Positions 29,330 to 37,872 of a stretch of DNA of 64,000 nt are shown here, piece after piece. The stretch comes from JBGAPH01 sp046349955 (GTDB lineage: Bacteria; Planctomycetota; Planctomycetia; Pirellulales; JBGAPH01): contig JAXMBI010000011.1 in the NCBI GenBank assembly GCA_046349955.1, positions 1-64,000 on the forward strand. Reading direction: 5' to 3'. The notes beneath the pieces are model-generated. The model was not told where the DNA came from. It worked only from the letters and a program-made list of their open reading frames with translations, and searched no databases. The translations under genes were made by a program, and so were the position numbers. How positions within the stretch are numbered: position 1 is the stretch's first letter; the number at the start of each line of letters is the position of its first letter.

Positions 29330-31429
29330 ATGAAAGCCCTCGTCGTCTTCGCTATGGCAATTCTCACCACGCTCTCCGCCTCGGCCGATCCCGCCGCACT
29401 CCTGGCTCCCTGGGCGGGCCCCTATGGGGGCGTTCCCCCTTGGGACAAGATCAAGGCCGCCGACTTCCCCGCGGCCCTCGCGGCGGCGATCGCCGAGAAC
29501 AAGCAGGAAATCGAAGCAATCGCCGACCAGAAAGCCGCCCCGACCTTCGACAACACGATCGTGGCCATGGAACGCGCCGGCGCCACGCTGCGCCGCGTGC
29601 AGGCGGCCTTCGATCTCTACAAGAGCAACCTCGCTACGCAGGAGGTGCAGGACCTCGACCGCGACTGGTCCCCCAAGCTTGCCGCTTTGGCCGACGAGAT
29701 CCGCTTCAACCCCAAGCTCTTCGCGCGGATCGCCACGCTCCACGACGACAAGGCCGCCCGAGCTGGCCTGAGCGCCATCGACCTGCGGCTGCTCGACCGC
29801 ACGTATCGGGATTTCGTGCGCTCCGGCGCCCGCCTCGACGCCGCTGGCAAAAAGCGGCTCGGCGACATCAACCAGCGGCTGGCGGAACTCTTCGCCGACT
29901 TCAGCGCTCGCGTGCTCAAGGACGAGGAAACCTGGATTGTGCTCGGGCGAGACGATTTGGCCGGGCTGCCTGAGAGCCTGGTCGCTTCCTACAAAGCCGC
30001 CGCGGAAGAGCGCGGCCTCAAAGAGGGCTGGGCCGTGGTGAACACGCGTTCGAGCGTCGATCCATTCCTGACGTTTTCCACGCGCCGCGACCTGCGCGAG
30101 AAGATCTGGCGGGCGTTCAAGAGCCGCGGCGACAACGGCGGCCCGAACGACACCAACGCGCTGATCGCCGAGATCACCAAGCTCCGCGCAGAACGCGCCA
30201 AGCTGCTCGGCTTCAAGAGCCACGCGTACCTCCGCATGGACGACACCATGGCCAAGGACCCTGCCCGCGCCGAGGAGTTGATGAACAAGGTCTGGCCGGC
30301 CGCGGTGGCCCGCGTGCGCGAGGAGGTGGCCGACATGCAGGCCATCGCCAATCAGGAAGGCGCCACCGCGCCGATCGAGCCCTGGGACTATCTGTTCTAC
30401 GCCGAGAAAGTCCGTAAGGCGCGCTACGACATCAACCAGGACGAGTTGAAGCCTTACTTCGAGCTCAACAACATGATCGCCGCGGCCTTCTGGACCGCGG
30501 AGCGCCTGTACGGCCTGAAGCTCACCGAGATTACTGGCAAGGTCCCCGTCTTCCAGCCCGAAGTGCGGGTTTGGGAAGTCACCGACGCCAAGACCGGACG
30601 CCACGTTGGCCTGTTCTACGGCGACAACTTTGCCCGCTCCGGCAAGCGCTCGGGCGCGTGGATGACCGGCTACCGGTACCACGAAGCGATCGACGGCGAG
30701 GTGACGCCGCTCGTGTCGAACAACAACAACTTCGTGAAAGGCGCGCCCGGCGAGCCGGTGCTCATCTCGCTCGACGACGCGAAGACGCTGTTCCACGAGT
30801 TCGGCCATGCCCTGCATTACTTGCTCTCGAACTCCAAGTATTTGGGCCTAAGCGAGACGCCGCGAGACTATGTGGAGTTCCCCAGCCAGGTGCTGGAGAA
30901 CTGGGTGCTCACCCGCCCGGTGCTCGACAAGTTCGCCCGGCACTATAAGACGGGCGCAGCGATGCCGCAGGAGCTGGTCGACAAGGTTCGCGCCACCGAG
31001 GCCTTCAACCAGGGGTACGCGACGGCGGAGGCCCTCTCGGCGGCCATCGCGGACATGCGCATGCACAACCGTCCCGAGGGCATCGCCGATCCCAAGGCCT
31101 TCGAGCGCGAGACGCTCGAGGCGATCGGCGCTCCTAAGGAGGTCGCGCTCCGGCATCGTCTGCCGCAGTTCCTGCACCTGTTCGCAGGCGACGACTACTC
31201 GGCGGGCTACTACTCCTATCTCTGGTCCGACGTGATGGCCTCCGACGCCTGGCAAGCCTTCGTCGACTCGGGAGACGTGTTCGACCCGAAGCTCGCCCAG
31301 GGCATGCGCGACTACATTCTCGCGCCGCTCAACACGTACGACCGCTCCGAAGCCTTCCGCCAACTAATGGGCCGCGATCCGCAAATCGAAGCCTTGTTGA
31401 AGCGCCGCGGTTTCCCGACGGGTAAGTAG
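29330..31429 (+). CDS. dcp: M3 family metallopeptidase (peptidyl-dipeptidase Dcp-like), exported
   Basis: 699 residues with a short signal peptide (VVFAMAILTTLSASA). The zinc motif is LFHEFGHALHYLL (His489, Glu490, His493). It is followed by the M3 third-ligand segment YVEFPSQVLENW and the substrate-binding C-terminal motif YSYLWSDVMASDAW. Length and order match M3A oligopeptidases/peptidyl-dipeptidases, which cleave short peptides. The signal suggests periplasmic action, like the extracytoplasmic Dcp variants. No operon partner is visible. OpdA (PrlC) cannot be excluded by eye. Confidence 0.93.
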   Translation: MKALVVFAMAILTTLSASADPAALLAPWAGPYGGVPPWDKIKAADFPAALAAAIAENKQEIEAIADQKAAPTFDNTIVAMERAGATLRRVQAAFDLYKSNLATQEVQDLDRDWSPKLAALADEIRFNPKLFARIATLHDDKAARAGLSAIDLRLLDRTYRDFVRSGARLDAAGKKRLGDINQRLAELFADFSARVLKDEETWIVLGRDDLAGLPESLVASYKAAAEERGLKEGWAVVNTRSSVDPFLTFSTRRDLREKIWRAFKSRGDNGGPNDTNALIAEITKLRAERAKLLGFKSHAYLRMDDTMAKDPARAEELMNKVWPAAVARVREEVADMQAIANQEGATAPIEPWDYLFYAEKVRKARYDINQDELKPYFELNNMIAAAFWTAERLYGLKLTEITGKVPVFQPEVRVWEVTDAKTGRHVGLFYGDNFARSGKRSGAWMTGYRYHEAIDGEVTPLVSNNNNFVKGAPGEPVLISLDDAKTLFHEFGHALHYLLSNSKYLGLSETPRDYVEFPSQVLENWVLTRPVLDKFARHYKTGAAMPQELVDKVRATEAFNQGYATAEALSAAIADMRMHNRPEGIADPKAFERETLEAIGAPKEVALRHRLPQFLHLFAGDDYSAGYYSYLWSDVMASDAWQAFVDSGDVFDPKLAQGMRDYILAPLNTYDRSEAFRQLMGRDPQIEALLKRRGFPTGK

Positions 31430-31441
31430 GCGGGCTGCCGG

Positions 31442-31893
31442 CTACTCGCGAAAGCGATTCAGATCGCGCCCGAGGTCGTCGATGTCGCCGAGTCGCTTCG
31501 GCACCCGGAAGACGCCGCCAGACTCTGGTTCGGCGAACCTTCCGCACGGCATTCGCCGGCCGCGAGTGCCTGGCATTGCACGGGGGAGGTTGTTGCCAAG
31601 CGCCGACCACTTCGACGAGCCCTCCGCCGGCGGAGGAAGGCGGGGCTCCAGATGCGCGGGTTCTCGTCCAGAGAGGGCGCCCGCCGCACCTCGAACCACA
31701 CGACCAAGGCCGCAACCGCTTCGACGGCCACGATCGCCACCCATGCGTTCGCCCATCCCATTGGAATGCTCTCGCCTGAACCGAAGGCTCTGCCGCCGGC
31801 CGTCCAAGGGGCAATACTTATCGCCCCGCCCATCCGCAAGGCTAGGTCAATCTGCGCGGATTGTTGCCGCAGCCTATCTGTGTTACGCAGCAC
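31442..31893 (-). pseudogene. Possible frameshifted small membrane protein
   Basis: One frame from 31893 gives GESIPMGWANAWVAIVAVEAVAALVVWFEVRR, a convincing membrane helix, then SLDENPRIWSPAFL. The protein-like sequence then continues in another frame (EGSSKWSALGNNLPRAM...GGVFRVPKRLGDIDDLGRDLNRFRE) to the stop at 31442. One frame change near 31640 would join them. I do not recognise the family and the reading is tentative. Confidence 0.35.
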
Positions 31894-32025
31894 ACACAGG
31901 GCATGCTCATTCGCCTGATAAGAATGAGGGCGCGAGCGATCGCGTCGCGCGAAGAAACCTACCCAAAGGAGGGGAGTGCCGGCGTCTCGCCCCAGCGAAG
32001 CAAATCGAGGCCGCGCGGCGAGGGA

Positions 32026-32712
32026 TCAGGTTCCCCGCACCGCCCCAAACCACTCCACGTGCCGGCGGGGGCAGAACGCCAAGCCCCGCTCCTGGCACAA
32101 GGGAATGAGCCACTCCCCCCGCGCCGCCAGTTCGGCCAGGTCCGTTCCCTCGGGCATAAGCAGCACACGACCGCGATCGGCCTCTGGGAATTCCTCGAGG
32201 TAACGCTCGACCTCGTCGCAATCGCCGGGCTCGGCGACCACGAACTTGAGCTGGTAGTCGAACTCCGCCAGCAACCGGTGGATCACCCTCGGCACGTGGC
32301 GCGAGCGCTCGTGCCGGCGCCGCCAGTAAGGGCTGCGAGCGGCCGAAGGTGTCGATCCCGACAGCTTCGGGCTGATCGACATCAGGTCGCAAGCCACCGG
32401 CAAGTGCAGCGTGCCGGCCGTTTCGATGGTGATGTGACGGCCCCGCGCGCGCAGCTCGTGCGACAAGGGGACGAGTTCGGAAAACAGCATCGGCTCGCCG
32501 CCGGTGAGGACCACGTGGGGAGAATCCCACTCGGCCACGCGGGTCAAGATCTCGGCGACCGAGAGATCATGCCCTTCCGGCTGCCACGAGGTGTAGGGGG
32601 TGTCGCAGAACCAGCAGCGCAGGTTGCAGCCGCTCGCGCGCACGAAGACGCTGGGCGTGCCCACCAGCCGCCCTTCGCCTTGCAGAGAGTGAAAGATCTC
32701 GGCGATCTTCAT
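32026..32712 (-). CDS. queE: 7-carboxy-7-deazaguanine synthase (radical SAM)
   Basis: 228 residues. QueE converts 6-carboxytetrahydropterin to 7-carboxy-7-deazaguanine in queuosine/preQ0 synthesis. The cluster motif is CNLRCWFC (Cys29, Cys33, Cys36), the shortened CxxxCxxC spacing of radical SAM enzymes. FHSLQGEGRLVGTPSVFVR at the start, LTGGEPML and HITIETAGT are further QueE signatures. Its ATG overlaps the stop of queC by 4 nt (ATGA), indicating translational coupling. QueD and QueF are not in the window. Confidence 0.95.
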   Translation of the reverse strand: MKIAEIFHSLQGEGRLVGTPSVFVRASGCNLRCWFCDTPYTSWQPEGHDLSVAEILTRVAEWDSPHVVLTGGEPMLFSELVPLSHELRARGRHITIETAGTLHLPVACDLMSISPKLSGSTPSAARSPYWRRRHERSRHVPRVIHRLLAEFDYQLKFVVAEPGDCDEVERYLEEFPEADRGRVLLMPEGTDLAELAARGEWLIPLCQERGLAFCPRRHVEWFGAVRGT

Positions 32713-33404
32713 GGAACGTACCTCGCCGGATCACGCTCCCCCGCTTCGGCAAAACCGCGCAGCCGCAACTGGCAGGCGTCGCAATGCCCACAGGCGGCGC
32801 CGTCGGCCGCAGGGTCGTAGCAGCTATGCGTCAGGCCGTAGTCGACGCCCAACTCGATTCCGCGGCGAATGATCTGGGCCTTGCTGAGCTCGATGAGCGG
32901 CGTGTGAACGCGGAACTGCAGCGTCCCTTCGACCCCGGCCTTGGTGGCCAGGTTCGCCAACCGCTCGAACGCGGCGATGTATTCCGGTCGGCAGTCGGGA
33001 TAGCCGCTGTAGTCGATGGCGTTGACGCCCAGGAACAGATCGGCCGCCCCCAGCGTTTCGGCATAGGCCAGCGCGAGCGACAGGAACACCGTGTTTCGCG
33101 CCGGCACGTAGGTGACGGGGATGCCGCGGTCCATGTCGGCGGCCGAGCGATCCTTCGGCACGTCGATTCTCGCGGTCAGCGCGCTGCCGCCGAACTGGGC
33201 GAGATCGATCGACAGCACGACATGCCGCTCCACTCCCAGGGCCTGGCCAACGCGCCGGGCCGCCTCTAGTTCAAAGCGGTGACGCTGGCCATAGTCGAAG
33301 CTCAGGGCATAGAGTTCGTACCCTGCGGCCCGCGCCATGGCGGCGACGGTGGCCGAATCGAGGCCGCCGGAGAGGAGGAGCACGGCTTTGGGAACTGGGG
33401 TCAC
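32709..33404 (-). CDS. queC: 7-cyano-7-deazaguanine synthase
   Basis: 231 residues from GTG 33404. QueC makes preQ0 from 7-carboxy-7-deazaguanine, ATP and ammonia. The ATP-pyrophosphatase P-loop is LLSGGLDSAT (Ser12-Ser17). FDYGQRHRFELEAAR, VPARNTVFLSLALAYAE and the C-terminal zinc site CYDP...CGHCDACQLR are all present. It is the first gene of a two-gene operon with queE, which overlaps by 4 nt. No preQ1 riboswitch consensus was found in the 160 bp upstream. Confidence 0.96.
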   Translation of the reverse strand: MTPVPKAVLLLSGGLDSATVAAMARAAGYELYALSFDYGQRHRFELEAARRVGQALGVERHVVLSIDLAQFGGSALTARIDVPKDRSAADMDRGIPVTYVPARNTVFLSLALAYAETLGAADLFLGVNAIDYSGYPDCRPEYIAAFERLANLATKAGVEGTLQFRVHTPLIELSKAQIIRRGIELGVDYGLTHSCYDPAADGAACGHCDACQLRLRGFAEAGERDPARYVP

Positions 33405-33568
33405 TGCAGAACGATGCCTTGGTCGATCGCTTGACTCCCGTGTTCACTTTGGGAGACCAAGATCATTGTAGCAAAACGACTTACCGCCGGATCAGAAATG
33501 CTCCCCATCGATCCGCTGCGGCGAATGCGCGAGCTATTCGCCGCAACCTTTGCGGCGAAGGAACTCGC

Positions 33569-34051
33569 CTACATCGCCCCTTCCGCCAACAACACAGCCC
33601 CCGGCCGCCCCGCGGCGGTGCATGCCCGGTAGTGCTCGGTAAGCAGCGGCCACTGGTCGGGCCGCTCGATGAGCCGAGCATCGAGGCCCCAGGCCTGGAG
33701 GATCGGCTCGGCGAAGCGTTTGGCGGAGTCGGTCGAATCCTTCAGCAGGTAGCTCCGGTGCCCAATCAGGGCGAAGAGCGGAACCTCCATGTCGTAGAAC
33801 ACGTTGCGCAGAGCGTCGCCCGAGTCATAGAGCCCCGTCGTCTGCATGACCACGAGCGGCCGCCGTCCCCCGATCTGCAGGCCTGCGGCGATCAGCCAGG
33901 CCTCCGCCTCGCGGCAGACCCGCACCAGCTTGAGCCGCCGCGAGCCGGCCAGCGCGGTTTCCCAGGGGCCCAGGGCGGAGTCGGGCAGCCACACCACATG
34001 GTCGATGCCGAGGTCGACGAGCGTTTCGTGAACTTGTTCGCCGGAAATCAT
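33569..34051 (-). CDS. TPP-dependent decarboxylase PYR-domain protein
   Basis: 160 residues from ATG 34051. The sequence is that of a single thiamine-diphosphate PYR domain (ISGEQVHETLVDLGIDHVVWLPDSALG; VCREAEAWLIAAGLQIGGRRPLVVMQTTGLYDSGDALRNVF; FALIGHRSYLLKDSTDS). The Glu of CREAEAW is the likely cofactor-activating Glu. This matches the alpha subunit of sulfopyruvate decarboxylase (ComD) or the N-terminal half of phosphonopyruvate decarboxylase. The PP-domain partner that binds the diphosphate is not encoded nearby. Enzyme identity is therefore unresolved; the domain call is firm. Confidence 0.8.
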   Translation of the reverse strand: MISGEQVHETLVDLGIDHVVWLPDSALGPWETALAGSRRLKLVRVCREAEAWLIAAGLQIGGRRPLVVMQTTGLYDSGDALRNVFYDMEVPLFALIGHRSYLLKDSTDSAKRFAEPILQAWGLDARLIERPDQWPLLTEHYRACTAAGRPGAVLLAEGAM

Positions 34052-34266
34052 GAGTCGAGGAGGCTGGGCTGCGGAAAACGCGTATTCTACGCCGCGGCAC
34101 GTCCGGCGCACACCGCGCCGCAGCGGCGGGCGAATTTCGCCCGCAGAGCGTTGAAATTCCTTGGCAGACTGCTTTAATGAAGCCCGCGGCCGCCAAACTT
34201 TCTGCGCCGTAAGTGTTTCCCTGTCTGGCTCGCACACCTCTGCCCCGGAAGAAATTGAGGGTCCCC

Positions 34267-35193
34267 ATGCCCCTGGCGTCGCGTTTTCTGCGTTTGGCTG
34301 GTCTGTCGGCACTGTTCACGGCGGCGGGACTCCCGTTCCCAGGCTGCACCGGGAGCGGTGTCAATAATCCTCCGGTCAAGGGCCCCACGGTCGAGGAAAC
34401 CGTGCAGCAGAAGTTCGACGGCGTTCCCGCCGAGAAGCCCGCCGAGAAGGAATTCACCAACTCGATCGGCATGAAGCTGATCCTCGTGGAACCCGGCTCC
34501 TTCAAGATGGGTTGGCCCGATGGGCCCAAGCTGAGCCCCATGGATTACGAGCAGTTCGGCGGTCCCGTGCAGCCGGTGACCCTGACGCACCCGTACTACC
34601 TTGGCCAAACCGAGGTCACTCAGGAGCAGTTCGAGAAAGTAATGGGTAAGAACCCCAGCCACTTCCAAAAGGGCAAGGAGACCGAACGCCCCGACATCGA
34701 TCACGGGAAGTTGCCGGTGGAAAACGTGTCTTGGGAAGCGGCACGGGAGTTCTGCGCGAAGCTTTCGGCGCTGCCGGACGAGCAAGCCGCGGGCCGCGTC
34801 TACACGCTGCCGACCGAGGCCCAGTGGGAATACGCCAGCCATGCCGGCGCCGACACGAACTACGCGATGGGCGACAAGCTCGATCCGGAGTACGCGGTCA
34901 CGGCCGAGTCGCAGCCTGGAGGGACTTTGCCGGTGGCCAGCCGCAAGCCCAACGCCTGGGGCTTTTACGACATGCATGGCAACGTGTGGGAATGGTGCCT
35001 CGATGGGCGAAGGAAACTGGCGGATACCCCGGTGACCGATCCGACCACCGCCAACGAGACCGGCAAGGAGCGCATGGTTCGGGGCGGCAGCTTCCGCCAG
35101 CCCGATATCTACGCCCGCTCCAACTTCCGCAACTACTACCCCAAGGAGTCCGGGCCTTTTGATTACGGGTTCCGGGTGGCCATCCAGCGCTAG
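34267..35193 (+). CDS. Formylglycine-generating-enzyme-like (SUMF1 fold) lipoprotein
   Basis: 308 residues from ATG 34267. A lipobox-like LPFPGC (Cys27) suggests lipoprotein processing. The FGE-sulfatase fold is clear: NSIGMKLILVEPGSFKMG, YYLGQTEVTQEQFEKVMG, PVENVSWEAAREFCAKL, YTLPTEAQWEYA, WGFYDMHGNVWEW and ERMVRGGSFRQPD. The C-terminus reads FDYGFRVAIQR, where catalytic FGE has FRCA, and I see no Cys near this position. It is thus probably a non-catalytic, possibly sugar- or protein-binding SUMF1-like protein, a type abundant in planctomycetes. It is divergent from the PYR-domain gene. Confidence 0.88.
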   Translation: MPLASRFLRLAGLSALFTAAGLPFPGCTGSGVNNPPVKGPTVEETVQQKFDGVPAEKPAEKEFTNSIGMKLILVEPGSFKMGWPDGPKLSPMDYEQFGGPVQPVTLTHPYYLGQTEVTQEQFEKVMGKNPSHFQKGKETERPDIDHGKLPVENVSWEAAREFCAKLSALPDEQAAGRVYTLPTEAQWEYASHAGADTNYAMGDKLDPEYAVTAESQPGGTLPVASRKPNAWGFYDMHGNVWEWCLDGRRKLADTPVTDPTTANETGKERMVRGGSFRQPDIYARSNFRNYYPKESGPFDYGFRVAIQR

Positions 35194-35528
35194 GGAATGA
35201 CCTGAGGCCCTGTGGCACGCGCATTCCCTTGCGCCGTGGCGTTCGCCGCTGCGTCGCCTAAGTGATGCGCAGCCTGCTGTTTGCAGTATTCTCTGCGTTC
35301 CGGTCAATCGGTGGATCGGGTGGCGGCAGGTCCTGACCAATCGATCTTGCCCTAGGGACGTGCCTCGGTAGAATCTCGCACCGACCACCCAAGACAACCC
35401 GCCTGACAGCGAATATCGGCTGTTGGACGCCTCCACACCCGAGCCGTCGAACCTCGGCGCTCGTATAACTCGCGGCGCATCCCCTCGGAACCGGGGACGC
35501 CGTTCAAACACGAGGAGGAGGGTTGCAT
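35194..35528. other. Intergenic region without a recognisable gene
   Basis: 335 bp. An 8-bp complementary pair (AGGGAATG at 35192-35199, CATTCCCT at 35222-35229) could make a weak hairpin after the FGE-like gene. Nothing else stands out. The GAGGAGGG ribosome site of the next gene lies at its end. Confidence 0.5.
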
Positions 35529-36377
35529 ATGGCTTCCGCAAGCTGGGCTGGCGGGCTTCGCGCCCGCGTGCTGCGAGCGGCCTCGAGGGGACTCGCGGCA
35601 CTTTGCGTTTTGGCCGTCTTGGCGGCGGTGCTGGCTCCCCAGCTGTGGCGCGCTTCTCAGGAAGCGGCCGTGTTGGCGAAATTGGCCGCCCACGGAGGGT
35701 ATTTGCGCGATCGCGATGGGCAAGTCGTGCGGGCCAATCCGTTCGGCGTTTCGTTGGTCTCGCATGCTGCCCGCGTGGTGTCGGCCAGTTTCGAGAGCGC
35801 CCGCGTGGGGGACGACGAGCTGGCGCTCTTGGCCATGTTCCCCAACCTGGAACATTTAGTGGTGATCGATTGCCCGGTGACCCCGGCCGGAATTGAAACT
35901 CTGCGCGGCCTGGGGCGGCTGAAGTCGCTGTGGCTGGGGGGCGCGGGAATCGACGATCGGGCGGCCGCTTCGGTGGCGGCCCTCTCAGGGCTCGAACAGC
36001 TCGTGCTCGACTTTACCGCGGTGGGCGATCTGGGCGTCTCGGAGTTGACCAAGTGCAGCCGGCTGCGCGGGCTCTCGTTGGCCGGCACGCGGATCACCAA
36101 CGAGGGGTTGCGCGCCATGCTCGAGCTCCGCGAGCTCGAGTCGCTCAATCTCGACCGGACCGCCATTTCCGACGCGGGCCTCGTGCATCTCACCGAGCAT
36201 GAGCGGCTGGCTTCGCTCAGCCTTTCGCAGACGCAACTTACCGACGACAGCATCGAGTTGCTGTCGCGGTTCGAGCTGGAAACGCCGCTCCGCGTGGGTG
36301 GCACGCAGATTACCCGCGAGGGCCTGCGTCGTCTGTACAGCAGCGAGTCTGCCCCCTCAGCGCCCACTCGCATGTGA
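35529..36377 (+). CDS. Membrane-anchored leucine-rich-repeat protein
   Basis: 282 residues from ATG 35529 with GAGGAGGG 6 nt upstream. An N-terminal hydrophobic segment (LAALCVLAVLAAVLAPQLW) anchors or exports it. From about residue 95 it has regular repeats of about 24 residues (LEHLVVIDCPVTPAGIETLRGLGRLKSLWLGGAGIDDRAAASVAALSGL...), with the L-x-x-L-x-L-x-x-T-x-I-x-D-x-G pattern of bacterial LRR proteins. It is probably a protein-interaction scaffold outside the cytoplasm. Partners are unknown. Confidence 0.82.
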   Translation: MASASWAGGLRARVLRAASRGLAALCVLAVLAAVLAPQLWRASQEAAVLAKLAAHGGYLRDRDGQVVRANPFGVSLVSHAARVVSASFESARVGDDELALLAMFPNLEHLVVIDCPVTPAGIETLRGLGRLKSLWLGGAGIDDRAAASVAALSGLEQLVLDFTAVGDLGVSELTKCSRLRGLSLAGTRITNEGLRAMLELRELESLNLDRTAISDAGLVHLTEHERLASLSLSQTQLTDDSIELLSRFELETPLRVGGTQITREGLRRLYSSESAPSAPTRM

Positions 36378-36548
36378 GGCCTAGGTAAGCTGGACGGAGC
36401 GGCGGGCGACTCAGGTTCAAGTGTCCGTGGCAGTTAGGCCGTCCGAGGCGGGGGCGGCCAGTTGCCGCCGCCGGTCGGCTCGGCTATTTTTTCTGGGAGC
36501 GGCCGCAGGGCCGCTGGCAGGCTTCTGCCCCCGCCCTCTGCCCCCTCG

Positions 36549-36612
36549 TAGGGTCCGCTGTGCGGACCAATTTTGCCCGCTTGGGACCGTATGGTCCGCA
36601 CAGCGGACCCTA
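36549..36612. repeat. Perfect 21-bp inverted repeat upstream of acyl-adenylate ligase
   Basis: TAGGGTCCGCTGTGCGGACC[A] at 36549-36569 is exactly complementary to 36592-36612, with a 22-nt loop. Each arm is itself palindromic (GGTCCGC...GCGGACC). It ends 55 bp before the ligase start. No T tract follows. Confidence 0.85.
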
Positions 36613-36667
36613 CCAGCCGGCAGGCGGCTCCGTCCCACCTTCGTACCCCGAGCTCGAACCCCGCCCT

Positions 36668-37756
36668 ATGTCGCTGGATCAGAAGACCGCCGCCGCCCGC
36701 TCGGCCCTCGACGCCCACGTCTATGAAACGGTGCAGTGGCACTTCCACGACTCGACAGGCTGCCCGTTCTGGCTCGAAAAGAAGAAAACCCTGGGCTTCG
36801 ATCCGCTCAAGGACGTGAAGGGCTGGGACGACCTCAAAAAGTTCCCCGAGTTCGAAGACGAGTGGCTCCGTGGCGGCCCGGTGCGCCGCTGGGTGCCGCA
36901 GCAGTTGGCGAACAAGCCGATTTACGTCTTCGAAACCGGCGGCACCACCGGAATTCCCAAGAGCCGCATCGGCATCGAGGACTTCCGCACCGACTACTCG
37001 CTGTTCAGCGACACCCTGCCGGATGAGTACTTCCCCCCCGGCGCGAACTGGCTGATGCTGGGTCCCTCGGGCCCGCGTCGGCTGCGTCTGGCTGTGGAAC
37101 ACCTGGCTCAGCATCGCGGCGGCATTTGCTTTTGCGTCGACCTCGATCCGCGCTGGGTGATCAAGCTCATCAAGAAGGGCTGGATGGAGCACCTCGAGGC
37201 CTACAAGCAGCACGTGATCGATCAGGCGATCACGATCCTCTCGGCCGGCCACGACATCAAGTGCATGTTCACTACGCCCAAGCTGCTCGAGAGTTTGGCG
37301 ACCGGGCTCGAAAAGAAGGGCACCAGCATCCGCGAGCAAGGGATCACCGGCATCTTCTCGGGCGGCACCGAATTCACCCCGCAGTGGACCCGCTTCGCCA
37401 TGGAGGAGTTGATCGAGGGGGTCTACATGACCCCGACCTACGGCAACACGCTGATGGGCCTGGCGGCCTCGAAACCGGTGACCGCCAAGGAGGGTTACAA
37501 GATCAGCTACTACGCGCCGCAGCCCCGGGCCGTGCTCGAGGTCGTCGATTTCGACGACTACAACCAGGTCGTTGGCTACGGCAAAACCGGCCGCGTGAAG
37601 CTGACCACGCTCACCAAGGAGTTCTTCGTCCCCGGCTTCATGGAGCGCGACGAAGGGGAGCGCGAGGCGCCGTTCGACAAGTACCCCTGGGACGGCGTAA
37701 GCGGCGTGCGTCCCTTCCATGAACTGGCCGAAGCAACCACCGTCGGCGTGTACTAG
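36668..37756 (+). CDS. Acyl-adenylate ligase (PaaK/LuxE-like)
   Basis: 362 residues from ATG 36668. The AMP-binding signature is FETGGTTGIPKSR (about residues 89-100). Later motifs IFSGGTEFTPQWTRFAMEEL, MTPTYGNTLMGLA and KTGRVKLTTLTKEFFVPGFMERDEG match ANL-superfamily core motifs of the phenylacetate-CoA ligase/LuxE branch. Its length fits the LuxE acyl-protein synthetase class more than a full acyl-CoA ligase of about 430 residues. It should activate a carboxylate as acyl-AMP and pass it to a thiol. The aldehyde dehydrogenase follows after 116 bp, suggesting channelling to aldehyde. Substrate unknown. Confidence 0.82.
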   Translation: MSLDQKTAAARSALDAHVYETVQWHFHDSTGCPFWLEKKKTLGFDPLKDVKGWDDLKKFPEFEDEWLRGGPVRRWVPQQLANKPIYVFETGGTTGIPKSRIGIEDFRTDYSLFSDTLPDEYFPPGANWLMLGPSGPRRLRLAVEHLAQHRGGICFCVDLDPRWVIKLIKKGWMEHLEAYKQHVIDQAITILSAGHDIKCMFTTPKLLESLATGLEKKGTSIREQGITGIFSGGTEFTPQWTRFAMEELIEGVYMTPTYGNTLMGLAASKPVTAKEGYKISYYAPQPRAVLEVVDFDDYNQVVGYGKTGRVKLTTLTKEFFVPGFMERDEGEREAPFDKYPWDGVSGVRPFHELAEATTVGVY

Positions 37757-37766
37757 ATGCGTGTCG

Positions 37767-37784
37767 GTTATGCTTCAGCATAAC
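37767..37784. repeat. 18-bp hairpin palindrome A
   Basis: GTTATGCT-TC-AGCATAAC forms a perfect 8-bp stem. It is the reverse complement of the second palindrome 51 bp downstream, in the gap between ligase and aldehyde dehydrogenase. Confidence 0.8.
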
Positions 37785-37835
37785 ACGCGCCGCGGAACCG
37801 CCGTCCGCGTCAACCCATCTTCCACCGTATGCATC

Positions 37836-37853
37836 GTTATGCTGAAGCATAAC
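37836..37853. repeat. 18-bp hairpin palindrome B
   Basis: GTTATGCT-GA-AGCATAAC is the exact reverse complement of 37767-37784, so either local hairpins or one longer stem across the gap can form. It ends 19 bp before the aldehyde dehydrogenase start. Confidence 0.8.
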
Positions 37854-37872
37854 CTACTGGGGAACTAGATCC

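Noticed and set aside
29321..30817. A 498-codon minus-strand frame opposite the M3 peptidase gene
   Set aside because: Shadow of the peptidase gene. The plus-strand frame has HEFGH and all family motifs.
33405..33568. preQ1 riboswitch upstream of queC
   Set aside because: No match to the preQ1-I loop or A-rich tail consensus was visible in the leader.
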